Shown here piece after piece: positions 46,927 through 56,500 of a DNA stretch of 64,000 nucleotides. The stretch's first letter is position 1, and every line of letters starts with the position of its first letter. Source of the DNA: RI-231 sp041394905 (lineage in GTDB: Bacteria > Acidobacteriota > Terriglobia > Bryobacterales > UBA6623); assembly GCA_041394905.1 (NCBI GenBank), contig JAWKHJ010000002.1, forward strand, positions 1-64,000, in the 5' to 3' direction. A model generated the notes under the pieces. That model searched no databases. It had not been told where the DNA came from and saw only the letters and a program-made list of their open reading frames with translations. A program made the position numbers and the translations under genes.

Positions 46927-48213
46927 TCAGTCTGAGCCTATCACAGGCTTTGGGCCGTGCAGGACTTCCTCAAACCGCTTCGCCGTGGCGAGCAACCGTG
47001 ACTCCTCGCCCTGAGCGGCAGCGAGTTGAAGCCCGAGGGGAAGGCCTGCGCCGGGCGGGGTGAACGGAAACCCGACGGCTGGGACTCCGAATGCGGTCCA
47101 CAGGGCGTTGCAGCGCGGGTCGCCGGTCGAGGCGAGCCCCTCCGGCGCAGCGCCCATAGCGGAAGGCGTGACCAAAACGCCGTGCTCGGCGACGAGAGCC
47201 TCGAAGGCCTTCCGTGCCAGGTCGAGCACGCCGATGTACGAGAGATACTGCGCCGCGTCGATCTTGCGGCCGCCTTCGAGCAACAGGGCGAGCTTTTCGC
47301 CGAGCGCTGCACCATGACGGTCGAGCAACTCGCCGTGGATGTTGGCAGCCTGACGCGCCATCAGCGAAGGGATCACGTTCCAGAGCATGCCGAACGCGGT
47401 AGGCGCGTCGTACTCGATGACCTCGATGCCGCCCTCGCGCAAGCGTTCGAGCGCTTGGGTGTAGCCGATGGCCATCTCGAGCTCGAGCTCGTCGGGCGCG
47501 GGCCAATGCAACGCGGCGACGCGGCGCAGCGGGCGCTCCTCGCTCACCGGCCGCAGCGCGCCCCAAGCAAGGCGCATGCCTTCGACCGTCGCGGCGAACA
47601 GGCCGGCGTGGTCGAGTGAGGGCGCAAACTGCATCACCCCCTCGAGCGGCAGCGCGTTGAAGGTCGGCTTGAAGCCGCACACGCCGCAGAACGAGGCCGG
47701 TCGCAGGACCGAGCCCATCGTCTGGCTGCCCACCGCGAGCGGAACCATTCCGGAGGCGACGGCGGCCGCCGAACCACTCGACGAGCCGCCGGGGGTATGG
47801 GCCGGGTTGTGCGGGTTGCGAGTGGGGCCGGGATCGAAATAGGCGAAGGATGTGGTGACCGTCTTGCCTAAGATGACTGCGCCGGCGCGGCGCAGCTCGG
47901 CGACGAGGGCCGAGTCTTCTTCGGCGCGGCGGCCTCGCATGACTAGTGAGCCCCACTCGCAGGGCATGCCGGCCACGTCGAAGATGTCCTTTACGCCGCA
48001 TGGGACGCCGTGCAGAGGGCCGCGCGGGCCGTCGCTTCCGAGCTCGCGGGTGAGCGCCGCCGCCTGTTCGCGGGCGCCCTCCGCGTCGATATAGGTCCAG
48101 GCTTGAACTTCGCTCTCACGGGCGTCGATCGCGGCGAGCGCCTGTTCAAGAAGCTCGGACGGCGTCGTCTCACGTGCGGCGATGGCTTTGGCGATGCGCG
48201 GGAGCGAATCCAA
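46927..48213 (-). CDS. Amidase signature family enzyme
   Basis: About 428 residues from a TTG at 48213, chosen because GAGGA lies just upstream, five bases after the pyrE stop; longer readings upstream overlap pyrE. The Ser-cisSer-Lys catalytic set is visible: Lys in GVKDIFD and the serine cluster GGSSSGSAAAVASG with the nucleophile in SQTMGSV. GatA-like amidases hydrolyse amides; the lack of a gatB/gatC neighbour makes tRNA amidation unlikely. Substrate not known. Intact. Confidence 0.8.
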   Translation of the reverse strand: MDSLPRIAKAIAARETTPSELLEQALAAIDARESEVQAWTYIDAEGAREQAAALTRELGSDGPRGPLHGVPCGVKDIFDVAGMPCEWGSLVMRGRRAEEDSALVAELRRAGAVILGKTVTTSFAYFDPGPTRNPHNPAHTPGGSSSGSAAAVASGMVPLAVGSQTMGSVLRPASFCGVCGFKPTFNALPLEGVMQFAPSLDHAGLFAATVEGMRLAWGALRPVSEERPLRRVAALHWPAPDELELEMAIGYTQALERLREGGIEVIEYDAPTAFGMLWNVIPSLMARQAANIHGELLDRHGAALGEKLALLLEGGRKIDAAQYLSYIGVLDLARKAFEALVAEHGVLVTPSAMGAAPEGLASTGDPRCNALWTAFGVPAVGFPFTPPGAGLPLGLQLAAAQGEESRLLATAKRFEEVLHGPKPVIGSD

Positions 48214-48217
48214 GGGG

Positions 48218-48781
48218 TTAGTCCTCGGCCAGCAGTTCGGCGAGTGTGAAGATGCGGTCGAAGCCCGTTCCGGCGGCCTCGATCGCCTCGCGTCCGCCTT
48301 CTTCGCGGTCGACCAGTGCGATCGCACCTTTGACGTCGAACCCGAACTCGCGCGCCCTCTCGATCGCCTTGATCGTCGATCCTCCGGTCGTCGAGGTGTC
48401 CTCGACGATCACCGCCGACTTGCCTTCGCCAGTCTGCAATCCCTCGACGAAGCGGCCTCGGCCGTGACCCTTGGCCTCCTTACGGATCAAGAAGCCATCG
48501 ATCGAGGAGCCATACTCGAGGCTTTCGCGCGCGACGGCCACGACGATCGGGTCCGCGCCCATGGTCAGCCCGCCGACGGCGTCCGTCATCCAGCCGCGCT
48601 CGAGCATTTTCTGCAGGAAGACGCGGCCGATCAAGGGCATGGCCGGGGCGTGCAGAGTCGTCAGACGAGCGTCGACATAGACGTTGCTTCGCTTGCCCGA
48701 GGCGAGGACGAAATCGCCCCGCAAAACGGACCGACCCCTCAAAATTTGGAGCAGCTCTCCCCTGAAACGTGGGTGGATCAT
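48218..48781 (-). CDS. pyrE: Orotate phosphoribosyltransferase
   Basis: 187 residues. Uses PRPP and orotate to make OMP in pyrimidine synthesis. The PRPP-binding motif VIVEDTSTTGGSTIKAI is clear. The catalytic loop region with basic residues is FLIRKEAKGHGRGR, and LASGKRSNVYVDARLTTLH is the orotate-side conserved part. Shares a transcript with the amidase gene by short spacing, and is divergent from the NDH-2 gene. Intact. Confidence 0.92.
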   Translation of the reverse strand: MIHPRFRGELLQILRGRSVLRGDFVLASGKRSNVYVDARLTTLHAPAMPLIGRVFLQKMLERGWMTDAVGGLTMGADPIVVAVARESLEYGSSIDGFLIRKEAKGHGRGRFVEGLQTGEGKSAVIVEDTSTTGGSTIKAIERAREFGFDVKGAIALVDREEGGREAIEAAGTGFDRIFTLAELLAED

Positions 48782-48831
48782 TCGCTTTACCTCGCCGGAC
48801 CGCCTGACACAATGGAAAAGGAGGCCGCCGA

Positions 48832-50183
48832 TTGGACCTACCAGCGTATCCCAACAAACCCCCTCGCGTCGTCATCATTGGCGGCGGGTTTGGCGGTCTG
48901 AATGTCGCGCGCGCGCTTCACGGAGATGAAGCGGACGTGGTGGTGATAGATCGCCGCAACTACCATTTGTTCCAGCCGCTGCTTTATCAGGTGGCGACGG
49001 CGGGCTTGTCGCCTGGGGACATTGCATACCCGATTCGAGCTGTTTTGTCGAAGTACCGCATGACGCGCACGCTGTTGGCCGACGTCGTGGCGATCGACCC
49101 GGATCGCAAGAAGGTCTTGTTGCATGACGACGAGCTCGATTACGACTACCTTGTGTTGGCGACGGGCGCGAAGTACTCCTACTTCGGCAAGGACGACTGG
49201 GAGAAGATCGCGCCGCCGCTGAAGCGCCTGGAAGACGCGCTCGAGATTCGCCGCCGCATACTGCTCGCGTTCGAAAAAGCGGAGCGCGAGTCCGATTCGG
49301 CGAAGCGCCAAGCGTTGCTGACCTTTGTTGTCGTGGGCGGCGGCCCGACCGGCGTGGAGCTTGCCGGCGCGATCGCCGAAATTGCGCGGAAGGTAATGGT
49401 CGACGACTTCCGCTCGATCGATCCGCGGGACGCCCGGATCATCCTTGTCGAGGCAGGCCCAACCATCCTGTCGCAGTTCCCCAAGAACCTTGCCGTCAAG
49501 GCGGAATCGAGCTCAAACGCATCGGATGCTGGGTTTGGGACAACACCAAAGTCACCGCCGTCGAGCGTGACCACGTGATGCTGGACGGCGAGCGGCGCAT
49601 CGACACGTGCACCGTACTCTGGGCCGCCGGCGTGAAGGCGTCCGGCCTTGGGCGCGATCTGGGCGCGGAGCTTGACCGCATCGGCCGTGTGATCGTCAAT
49701 CCAGACCTGACAGTTCCCGGACATCCCGAGATCTTCGTCATCGGCGATCTGGCCAACTGCAAGGGCGAGGACGGCCAGCCACTGCCTGGTCTCGCGCCGG
49801 TGGCGATGCAGCAGGGTCGCAGCGCTGGGGCGAACATCTTGCGTTCCATTCGCAAGCAACCTCTCGAGGCCTTCAAGTACCTGGACAAGGGCACGATGGC
49901 GACGGTCGGCCGAGCGGCTGCCATCGCCAAGATCGGCAAGGTGCAATTGACCGGCTTGGTGGCGTGGCTGGCCTGGCTGTTCGTCCACATTATGTACCTG
50001 GTGGGCTTCCGCAACCGAGTGATCGTGCTGATCAACTGGGCCTGGGCCTACTTCCGCATGCAACGCGGCGCGCGGCTCATCTATGGCGACGTGGAGCACC
50101 TGTTCCCGCCTGTGGGCCCGCACGAGACCGTGGGGCCTGAGGGCGAAGCGGTCCAGGCGATCGAGCGGCGCACTGACTCGTAG
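48832..50183 (+). CDS. ndh: Type II NADH dehydrogenase (NDH-2), one frameshift
   Basis: TTG start behind AAAAGGAGG. Two dinucleotide-binding motifs: FAD site VVIIGGGFGGLNVARAL, NADH site FVVVGGGPTGVELAGAI. NYHLFQPLLYQVATAGLSP is the typical NDH-2 region near the quinone site. Near 49500 the frame slips (GIELKRIGCWVWDNTKVTAV one frame over), then is open to 50183. IFVIGDLANCKG and AMQQGRSAGANIL are the flavin-side residues. A C-terminal hydrophobic stretch (LVAWLAWLFVHIMYLVGF) anchors it to the membrane. Transfers electrons from NADH to quinone without proton pumping. Confidence 0.9.
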
Positions 50184-50212
50184 GACGGACTCTTAGGGCG
50201 GGAAAGGGATTC

Positions 50213-51009
50213 ATGGATCTGAAAATTGAAGGCAGGACCGCGCTGATCTCCGGCTCGACCGCGGGCATTGGATGGGCGATTGCGAAGAGATTGGCGTCCG
50301 AGGGGGCGGCGGTGGTCCTCAACGGCCGGACGAAGGCGCGCGTGGACGAGGCGGTGGAGCGGCTCGAGGCGGAGGTTCCGAACGCGTCGGTGCGCGGAAT
50401 TGCGGCAGATCTGGGGAGCGCGGATGGCGTAGCGCTGATCGCTGAGTCGTTGCCCCAGGTCGACATCCTGGTCAACAACGTCGGGATCTTCGAGCCGGCG
50501 CCGTTTCTCGAGATCGACGATGCGAACTGGATGCGCCACTTCTAAGTGAACGTGATGAGCGGCGTGCGGCTGACACGGCTCTACCTGGGCGGGATGAAGG
50601 AGCGCGGCTGGGGCCGTGTGGTCTTCATCTCGAGCGAATCGGGGGTGCAGATCCCCGAGGAGATGGTCCAGTACGGCGTGACGAAGACGGCGCAGATCGG
50701 CTTGGCGCGCGGCATCGCGGAGACGACGAAAGGAGTACCCGGCGTGACGGTGAACACGGTGTTGCCGGGCCGACGGCGTCGGAGGGCGTTGCGACGTTCG
50801 TCGCGCGGCTGGCCAAACAAGAGGGGCTGAGCGAGGCCGAGATGGAGAAGCGCTTCTTCGCGAAGGCGCGGCCGAGCTCGCTGATCCAGCGCTTCGCCGA
50901 GCCGGACGAGGTGGCCGCGATGGTCGCCTACGTGTGCAGCGATCTGGCCTCGGCGACCAATGGCGCGGCGCTGCGGGTGGACGGCGGCGTGATCCGCTCT
51001 GCGTTTTGA
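50213..51009 (+). CDS. Short-chain dehydrogenase/reductase with an in-frame TAA and a frameshift
   Basis: About 265 residues. Cofactor motif ISGSTAGIGWAIA, NNVG, and catalytic region with Ser in FISSESG and Tyr-x-x-x-Lys in YGVTKTA. At 50543-50545 an in-frame TAA interrupts MRHF-VNVMSG, where relatives have Glu; a single G-to-T change would produce it. Near 50770 a frameshift follows; the end (ATFVARLAKQEGLSEAEM ... ATNGAALRVDGGVIRSAF) is one frame over to 51009. The protein family reduces or oxidises small carbonyls with NAD(P)H. It may be a decayed gene or carry sequence errors. Confidence 0.7.
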
Positions 51010-51055
51010 GTGTGTGCTCGCGACGTTGCGAAGGAAATCGCTTCCTTCAAGCAGG

Positions 51056-51515
51056 TCAGGGCCAAGGCTGCGCTGGGGGCCAGAGTAAGCATCGCGCGTG
51101 CGGGCGCTTCTTCCGGCAAGGTAGCCGACGAGCGCGCCGGCGCTTCTCGGCCATTCCAGCCGCGACGCCGGCTGCCGCGCTGTCATTGCCCTCGTTCGAG
51201 AAGCGCGTCCCGAGCAGAGCGCCGGCGGCTAAGCCCGCTCCCGCTCCCACTGCCGTCCAGAGCGCGCGCCGCGATTTGCGGTGCAACTCGAGTGAGGCGA
51301 TCTCCGCGCAGGCGATCGTGCGTTGCCCGACCGTCAACGCTTGCCCCTCCGCGGTCGCGACTCGGCCGACAGCCACGGATGCGTCACGGAGCTGGACTGT
51401 CGCATCTTTACCGACGGCTGCGCGTCGTAACTGCTCCCAGTCGACACTGCGGGTAGACTGCGCGGTCAGCGTCGAGGCGAGCGCGCAAGCGAGGATGCAG
51501 CCAAGGGTGCGAGTC
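51056..51515 (-). CDS. Secreted or membrane-associated protein of unknown function, frameshift at the end
   Basis: ATG 51515 (RBS AGGAAGA) gives a signal peptide TRTLGCILACALASTLTAQS. Then a small beta-rich region (GKDATVQLRDASVAVGRVAT, LTVGQRTIACAEIASLEL) and a Gly/Ala-rich hydrophobic glycine-zipper-like part (WTAVGAGAGLAAGALLG ... ) follow. Near 51150 the frame slips: GALVGYLAGRSARTRD is one frame over, and the true stop is not clear and may be nearer 51010. No known domain; a small envelope protein by composition. Confidence 0.5.
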
Positions 51516-51594
51516 ATGTGCGGATTGTCTTCCTGATGCAAGAATGCGCAGGAATACGTCGGCGCCCGCCAATCTTTATCGATTTTTCGTCCGC

Positions 51595-52633
51595 CTAGTT
51601 GAGGTAGTAGGTGCGGTAGAGCGTGTCGCGCTGCTTGGGGATGAAGCCCGCGTCACGGATCATGCGGCGCAGGTCTTCTTCGCTGGCCGAGTGTTGCGCT
51701 CCCGCTTGGCGCACCACGTTCTCTTCAAGCATCACGCTGCCCACGTCGTTCCCGCCGAAGCGCAGACCAAGTTGGCAGACCTTGAGGCCCTGAGTCACCC
51801 AGGAGGTCTGGATGTTGAGGATGTTGTCGAGATAGAGCCGGCAGATGGCGAGCGTTTTGAGGAACTCGACGGCCGTCGATTCCTCCGGCACCTTCTTGCC
51901 CAGCGGATTGTTCTCCGGCTGGAATGGCCAGGGGATGAACGCCGTGAAGCCGCCGGTTTCTTCCTGCAAGTTGCGGATCAGCTCGAGGTGGTTGACGCGC
52001 TGCTCGACGGTTTCGCCGCAACCGAACATCATGGTCGCCGTCGTCCTGACGCCGAGCTGGTGGCAGGTGCGATGGACGTCGATCCAGTCCTGGCTACGGC
52101 ACTTGAGGCGTGCGATCTTGAAGCGCACTTCGTCGTCGAGAATTTTCCCGCGCCGGCGCCGGGGATTGAGTCGGTTTCCGCAAGCCGCAGCCGGGCGATG
52201 GTGTCGCGAATCGTCAGCCCGCTCACTTGGGCGATCTCTAGGATCTCGGGCGCGGAGAGGCAGTGCAGGTGGATCGGGAACTTCTTCTTCAGCCCGGAGA
52301 AGAGCTCTTCGAAGTACTCGATCTTCAGATCCGGGTTGACGCCGCCTTGCATCAAGACCCCCGGTGCCGCCCACGTCCATCGTCTCTTGTATCTTCTGGG
52401 CGATCTCGTCAAAGGAGAGCACGTAGCCTTCCTCGTGGCCCATGCGGGGCGGTAGAACGCGCAGAAGGTGCAGTACTCGGTGCAGAAGTTGGTGTGGTTG
52501 ATGTTGCGGTCGATGATGTAGCTGGCGACGCCTTCGGGGTGCAGCTTGCGCGCAAGGCGTCAGCCTCCATTCCGATCCCGATGAGGTCGTCGCTGGCGAA
52601 AAGGTCGAGCGCCTGTGCGCGCGTAAGTTGCAT
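51595..52633 (-). CDS. mqnC: Radical SAM cyclic dehypoxanthinyl futalosine synthase, two or more frameshifts
   Basis: Third step of the futalosine route to menaquinone. ATG 52633 starts MQLTRAQALDLFASDD. Frames then change near 52560 and 52440; the radical SAM cluster motif CTEYCTFCAFYR lies in a neighbouring frame at about 52450-52490. Further pieces are VLMQGGVNPDLKIEYFEELF (about 52360, another frame), LRLAETDSIPGAGAGKILDD (about 52150), and the last 180 residues, ending YRTYYLN, are intact in the 51595 frame. About 350 residues. Located 23 bases after mqnA. Confidence 0.85.
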
Positions 52634-52655
52634 ACGTCTACCTTGTTTTGCGGCC

Positions 52656-53499
52656 CTATTGCGGCGCTGCGATGGCGGAAGCTTCGAGAAAGCGCGCGGC
52701 TCGACGCCGGATCGACTAGCCCGAGCTCGCCGGCGTATTGGAGAAAGAGGCCCATGGCGATCCGCTCACGTTCGCCCAAGTCGTAGTGAATGATCTCGGT
52801 GACGTAGCGGCGCACCAGGTCGCGTTCGAGGCCGAGGCGTCCGCTTTCGACGCGCACCAGCTCATCGATGTGATTCAACCCGTAGCCCTTGGAATCTTCG
52901 AAAATCGAGGCCAGTGTCGAGTCGGCGGTGAGGTTCTTCGAGGCCCAGATGGCGAAGACCATCGGGAGGCCGGTGAGGTCAAACCACTCCGCGCCAATGT
53001 CATAGACATGGACGGGCTGTCCGCGCCACTCGGCCATGTCGGGGTCGATGCGCAGGGCCGGGTCGCCGATCACCAGCGCCGCGTCCGCCAACTCCATCAT
53101 TTCGTCGAGCTTGGGCGGGTAGGGGTGAACGCTTGGGCGCACGCCGTGCTTGCGCGAAAGGATGATCTGGGTGAGGACTACCGAAGTGCGCGAGCTGGTG
53201 TCGGCCGAAAAGGACTCGATCGCCTCCATGGGCTTTTTCGAGACGAGCAGGATGCTCCGGACGGCGCCGCTGCAGATGATGCCCGAACCCGGAATGACCA
53301 CCAGATCACGTTGCCGGGCGAGCTCGATGGTTGGGACGAGGCCAACATCGGCCGTGCCGGAACGCAGACGATCCGCGCATTCGGCGGGCAGGGTGAACTC
53401 GAGGTCCAGCAAGCCCTGCTGTGGCCCGTGAAGCAGGCCCCAAACCAACGGTGAGGTATTGAGGTAACTGACGGCGCAGACTCGCGGCTTCTCGAGCAT
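52656..53499 (-). CDS. mqnA: Chorismate dehydratase MqnA
   Basis: First step of the futalosine menaquinone pathway: chorismate to 3-enolpyruvyl-benzoate. ATG 53499 begins MLEKPRVCAVSYLNTSPLVWG, the conserved start of MqnA, then LVPTIELARQRDLVVIPGSG, KLDEMMELADAALVIGDPAL and DIGAEWFDLTGLPMVFAIW, all typical. As written, the frame has no stop and runs into mqnC; a one-base shift near 52690 gives a stop at 52656-52658, so the end is approximate. About 280 residues, with a periplasmic-binding-protein-like fold but cytoplasmic. Confidence 0.88.
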
Positions 53500-53580
53500 C
53501 GAAACCTTGAGTCTAGCACCGCCCGAGTTTTTTTCTCGTTCAGGGTCTCGGATGGCGTGGGGCGGGCCGATGAATTGTTC

Positions 53581-56500
53581 GTGACCAAACAATCCCGGCT
53601 TGTCTGCTTCATCGCCTCGATCGTTCTCATGGCTTCTGCCGCTCCCGCGGCCCCGCAGTGACCTGGAGGACGGCGAGCCGCACGATCGAATACACGCCGG
53701 GTCAGTACATGCTCACCGTTCTGAATACCGACGCGCCGTTCAGTTCCAGCTCTGGATCGGTCGTCTCGGGCGCTGCGCCCACGGGCGTTGAGGTGTACTT
53801 CAATTGCATCAATTCCGATTCGCGGTGGCGCCTATTTCAGCGGGACCCCACGGGTTCGGGCGTTACGACGATCACCTTGCATGACGCCGGGCGATGGCCG
53901 CACCGCCGACATCGCAGTCACGTTCCAACCTGCGTTCAGTCTGACCGGCGCTCTAACCGCCACTGGGATTGTGGAGGCTTCTACAACTCGTCGCTTTCGA
54001 CTAGCGGGGGAACTTCTCCCTTCTCGTGGTCGATTTCGAGTGGAGCTCTGCCTCCTGGGCTCTCGATCGACTCCTCGAGCGGCCTCGTGTCCGGCACGCC
54101 TACGGCCTCCGGGACTTACAACTTCACGGTTCAAGTCATCGATTCGACATCCCTATCGAAGACCTCGAATCAGTCAATCGAGATCTACGATGCGTTGACC
54201 GTGACGACGACTTCGTTGCCGGATACGTCGTTGGGAGGTTCGTACTCCCAGACGCTGACATCCTCCGGCGGCGCGGCTCCCAAGACTTGGTCGATCGCCT
54301 ACGGCGGCATCCCCGCCGGGCTGAGCCTCAACCCGTCCACGGGCGTGATCTCGGGCGTGCCATCGTTCGCGGGCTTGAGCTCGTTCACCGTGCAGGTCGA
54401 TTGTTGCGGCAGTGGCTCCGCGCAGCAGGCGTTGACCATTCTGGTCAACCCGGCGCCCTCGATCACCACTTCTTCGCTGGCGCAGGGTGTGGTCGGCGCG
54501 TCTTATTCGCAGACGCTGGCGGTGACGGACGGTACGGCTCGTACACGTGGTCGGTCTCGGAGCGGAGCGTTGCCGGCGGGCTTGGAGCTTGAATCCGGCG
54601 ACGGGCGAGATTCGGGCACGCTGACGACGGCGGGGACAGCGAGCTTCACGATCGGCTTGAGCGACGCGGCGAGCGCGACCGATTCGCAGGCCTTGTCGAT
54701 CGAGGTCTTGCAGGGTCCCTCCATCACGACCTCCTCATTCAGTGCGGCCACGGTTGGCCAGAGCATCTCGGTGTTGCTCGAGGCGACGAACGGCACGACG
54801 CCCTACACGTGGTCGATCATCTCGGGAGCGCTGCCGGCGGGGCTGGCGCTAAATACTTCGACCGGCGCGATCACGGGATCGCCGACAACCGCCGAGACGG
54901 CGTCGTTCACCGCGCAAGTCAGCGACGCGAACTCCGTGACCGACACGAAGGCTTTGACCTGGACGGTGAACGCAGCGCCTTCGATCACGACGAGCACGCT
55001 GCCGGAGACGACCGTGGGCGCACCCTATTCCTCGAGCTTGGCGGCGACCGGCGGAACCGGGGCGCTGACCTGGTCGATCGCGAGCGGAGCGCTGCCGGCG
55101 GGGGTGACTCTGAACCCCACGACTGGCGCACTGACCGGCACTCCGACCGCCGAAGGGACGGCGAGCTTCACCGTCAAGGCGGCGGACACGAACAGCATCG
55201 AGACGACGAAGGCGCTGTCAATCGTGGTCAATCCCGCGCCGTCCATCACGACCGCTTCGCTACCGTTCGGCGTGACGACGGTCGCCTACTCGCAGACGCT
55301 GGCCGAGGCGACTGGCGGGACGGCGCCGTTGAGCTGGTCGATCGCGAGCGGAGCGCTGCTGGCGGGGCTGACACTGAATCCTTCGACCGGCGCAATCACC
55401 GGTACGCCGGCGGTGACGAACGGCGACCTTACCCTTCGCGTGAGCGATGCCCGCAGCGTCACTGACGATCTGGCGCTCACGATCGAAGTTTACGATCAGC
55501 CGCAAATCACCACCACATCGCCGCTCGACCCGCTCACTGTCGGGCAAACCGTCTCGCAGACGTTCGCCGCCGTCCACGGGAGCGTTCCCTACACGTGGGG
55601 AATCTTGTCCGGGACGCTTCCCGATGGGTTGACGCTCGACGCTTCGACCGGCGTGGTCACGGGCGTTCCCGCCGCCGAGGGCGTTTCTTCGTTCACGGTG
55701 CAGGTGGCGGATACGCAGGACCTCAGCGACGCGGATCCTTTCACGTGGACGGTGAACGCCGCGCCGGAGATCACGACTGAGCTGCCGGAAAGCACCGTGA
55801 ACCATGCCTTTGGGCCGGTGACAATGGCCGCCACGGGGGGAACGGGCGCGCTGAGCTGGAGCGCCACCGGGCTACCGGCCGGCGTGTCGGTGAATCCCAC
55901 GACAGGCGTGTTGTCGGGAACGCCGACTGAAACCGGGACCTTTGTGGCGACCTTCACGGCGGAGGACGTAACCACGTGGAGGCGACCGAGCAGCTCTCGC
56001 TGACCGTAAATCCTCCGCCCCAGATCCTGACCACGGAGCTGCCGCGCCCGACCGTCGGCGGCGCCTACTCCTTCGCCCTCTCCTCGACGGGCGGGACGGG
56101 ACCGCTCTCCTGGCATTTGGTCTGCTCGGGCTTGCTTACCGGGATGACCCTCTCGAGCGAAGGGCTGATCAGCGGCACGCCGCTGGCGGAGGAAACGCTT
56201 TTGGTCGACATCGAAGTCGTCGATCAAAAGGGCGCTTCGGACGCAAAGACCTTCACGATCCAGGTGGTCGACGCCATCGAGATCACGACGACGAGCTTAG
56301 CCCCGGTGACCGCCGAGCAGCCGATCAGCGTGGGCTTTGCGCTCTCGGGCGGGTTTGCGCCATTCACATGGTCGGTCACCGCAGGCGCCTTGCCGGCCGG
56401 CGTCGCGCTCGATGCGGCGACGGGCGTGCTCAGCGGCGCGACCGAGATAGGCGGAACGTACGTCTTCACTGTCCAAGCGACGGACGTGGACCATCGCGTT

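Noticed and set aside
46927..48213. GatA subunit of tRNA amidotransferase
   Set aside because: The amidase signature fits, but no gatB or gatC is adjacent and the context is pyrE; a general amidase is safer.
16522..50545. Stop-codon recoding (TAG and TAA read as sense)
   Set aside because: Only two in-frame stops are seen, of different kinds, while many genes end normally in TAG or TAA. Substitution or error is simpler.
51595..53592. A single fused MqnA-MqnC protein of 665 residues
   Set aside because: The join passes through nonsense sequence in the wrong frame; MqnC has its own ATG at 52633 and its radical SAM motif lies in another frame. The fusion is an indel artefact.
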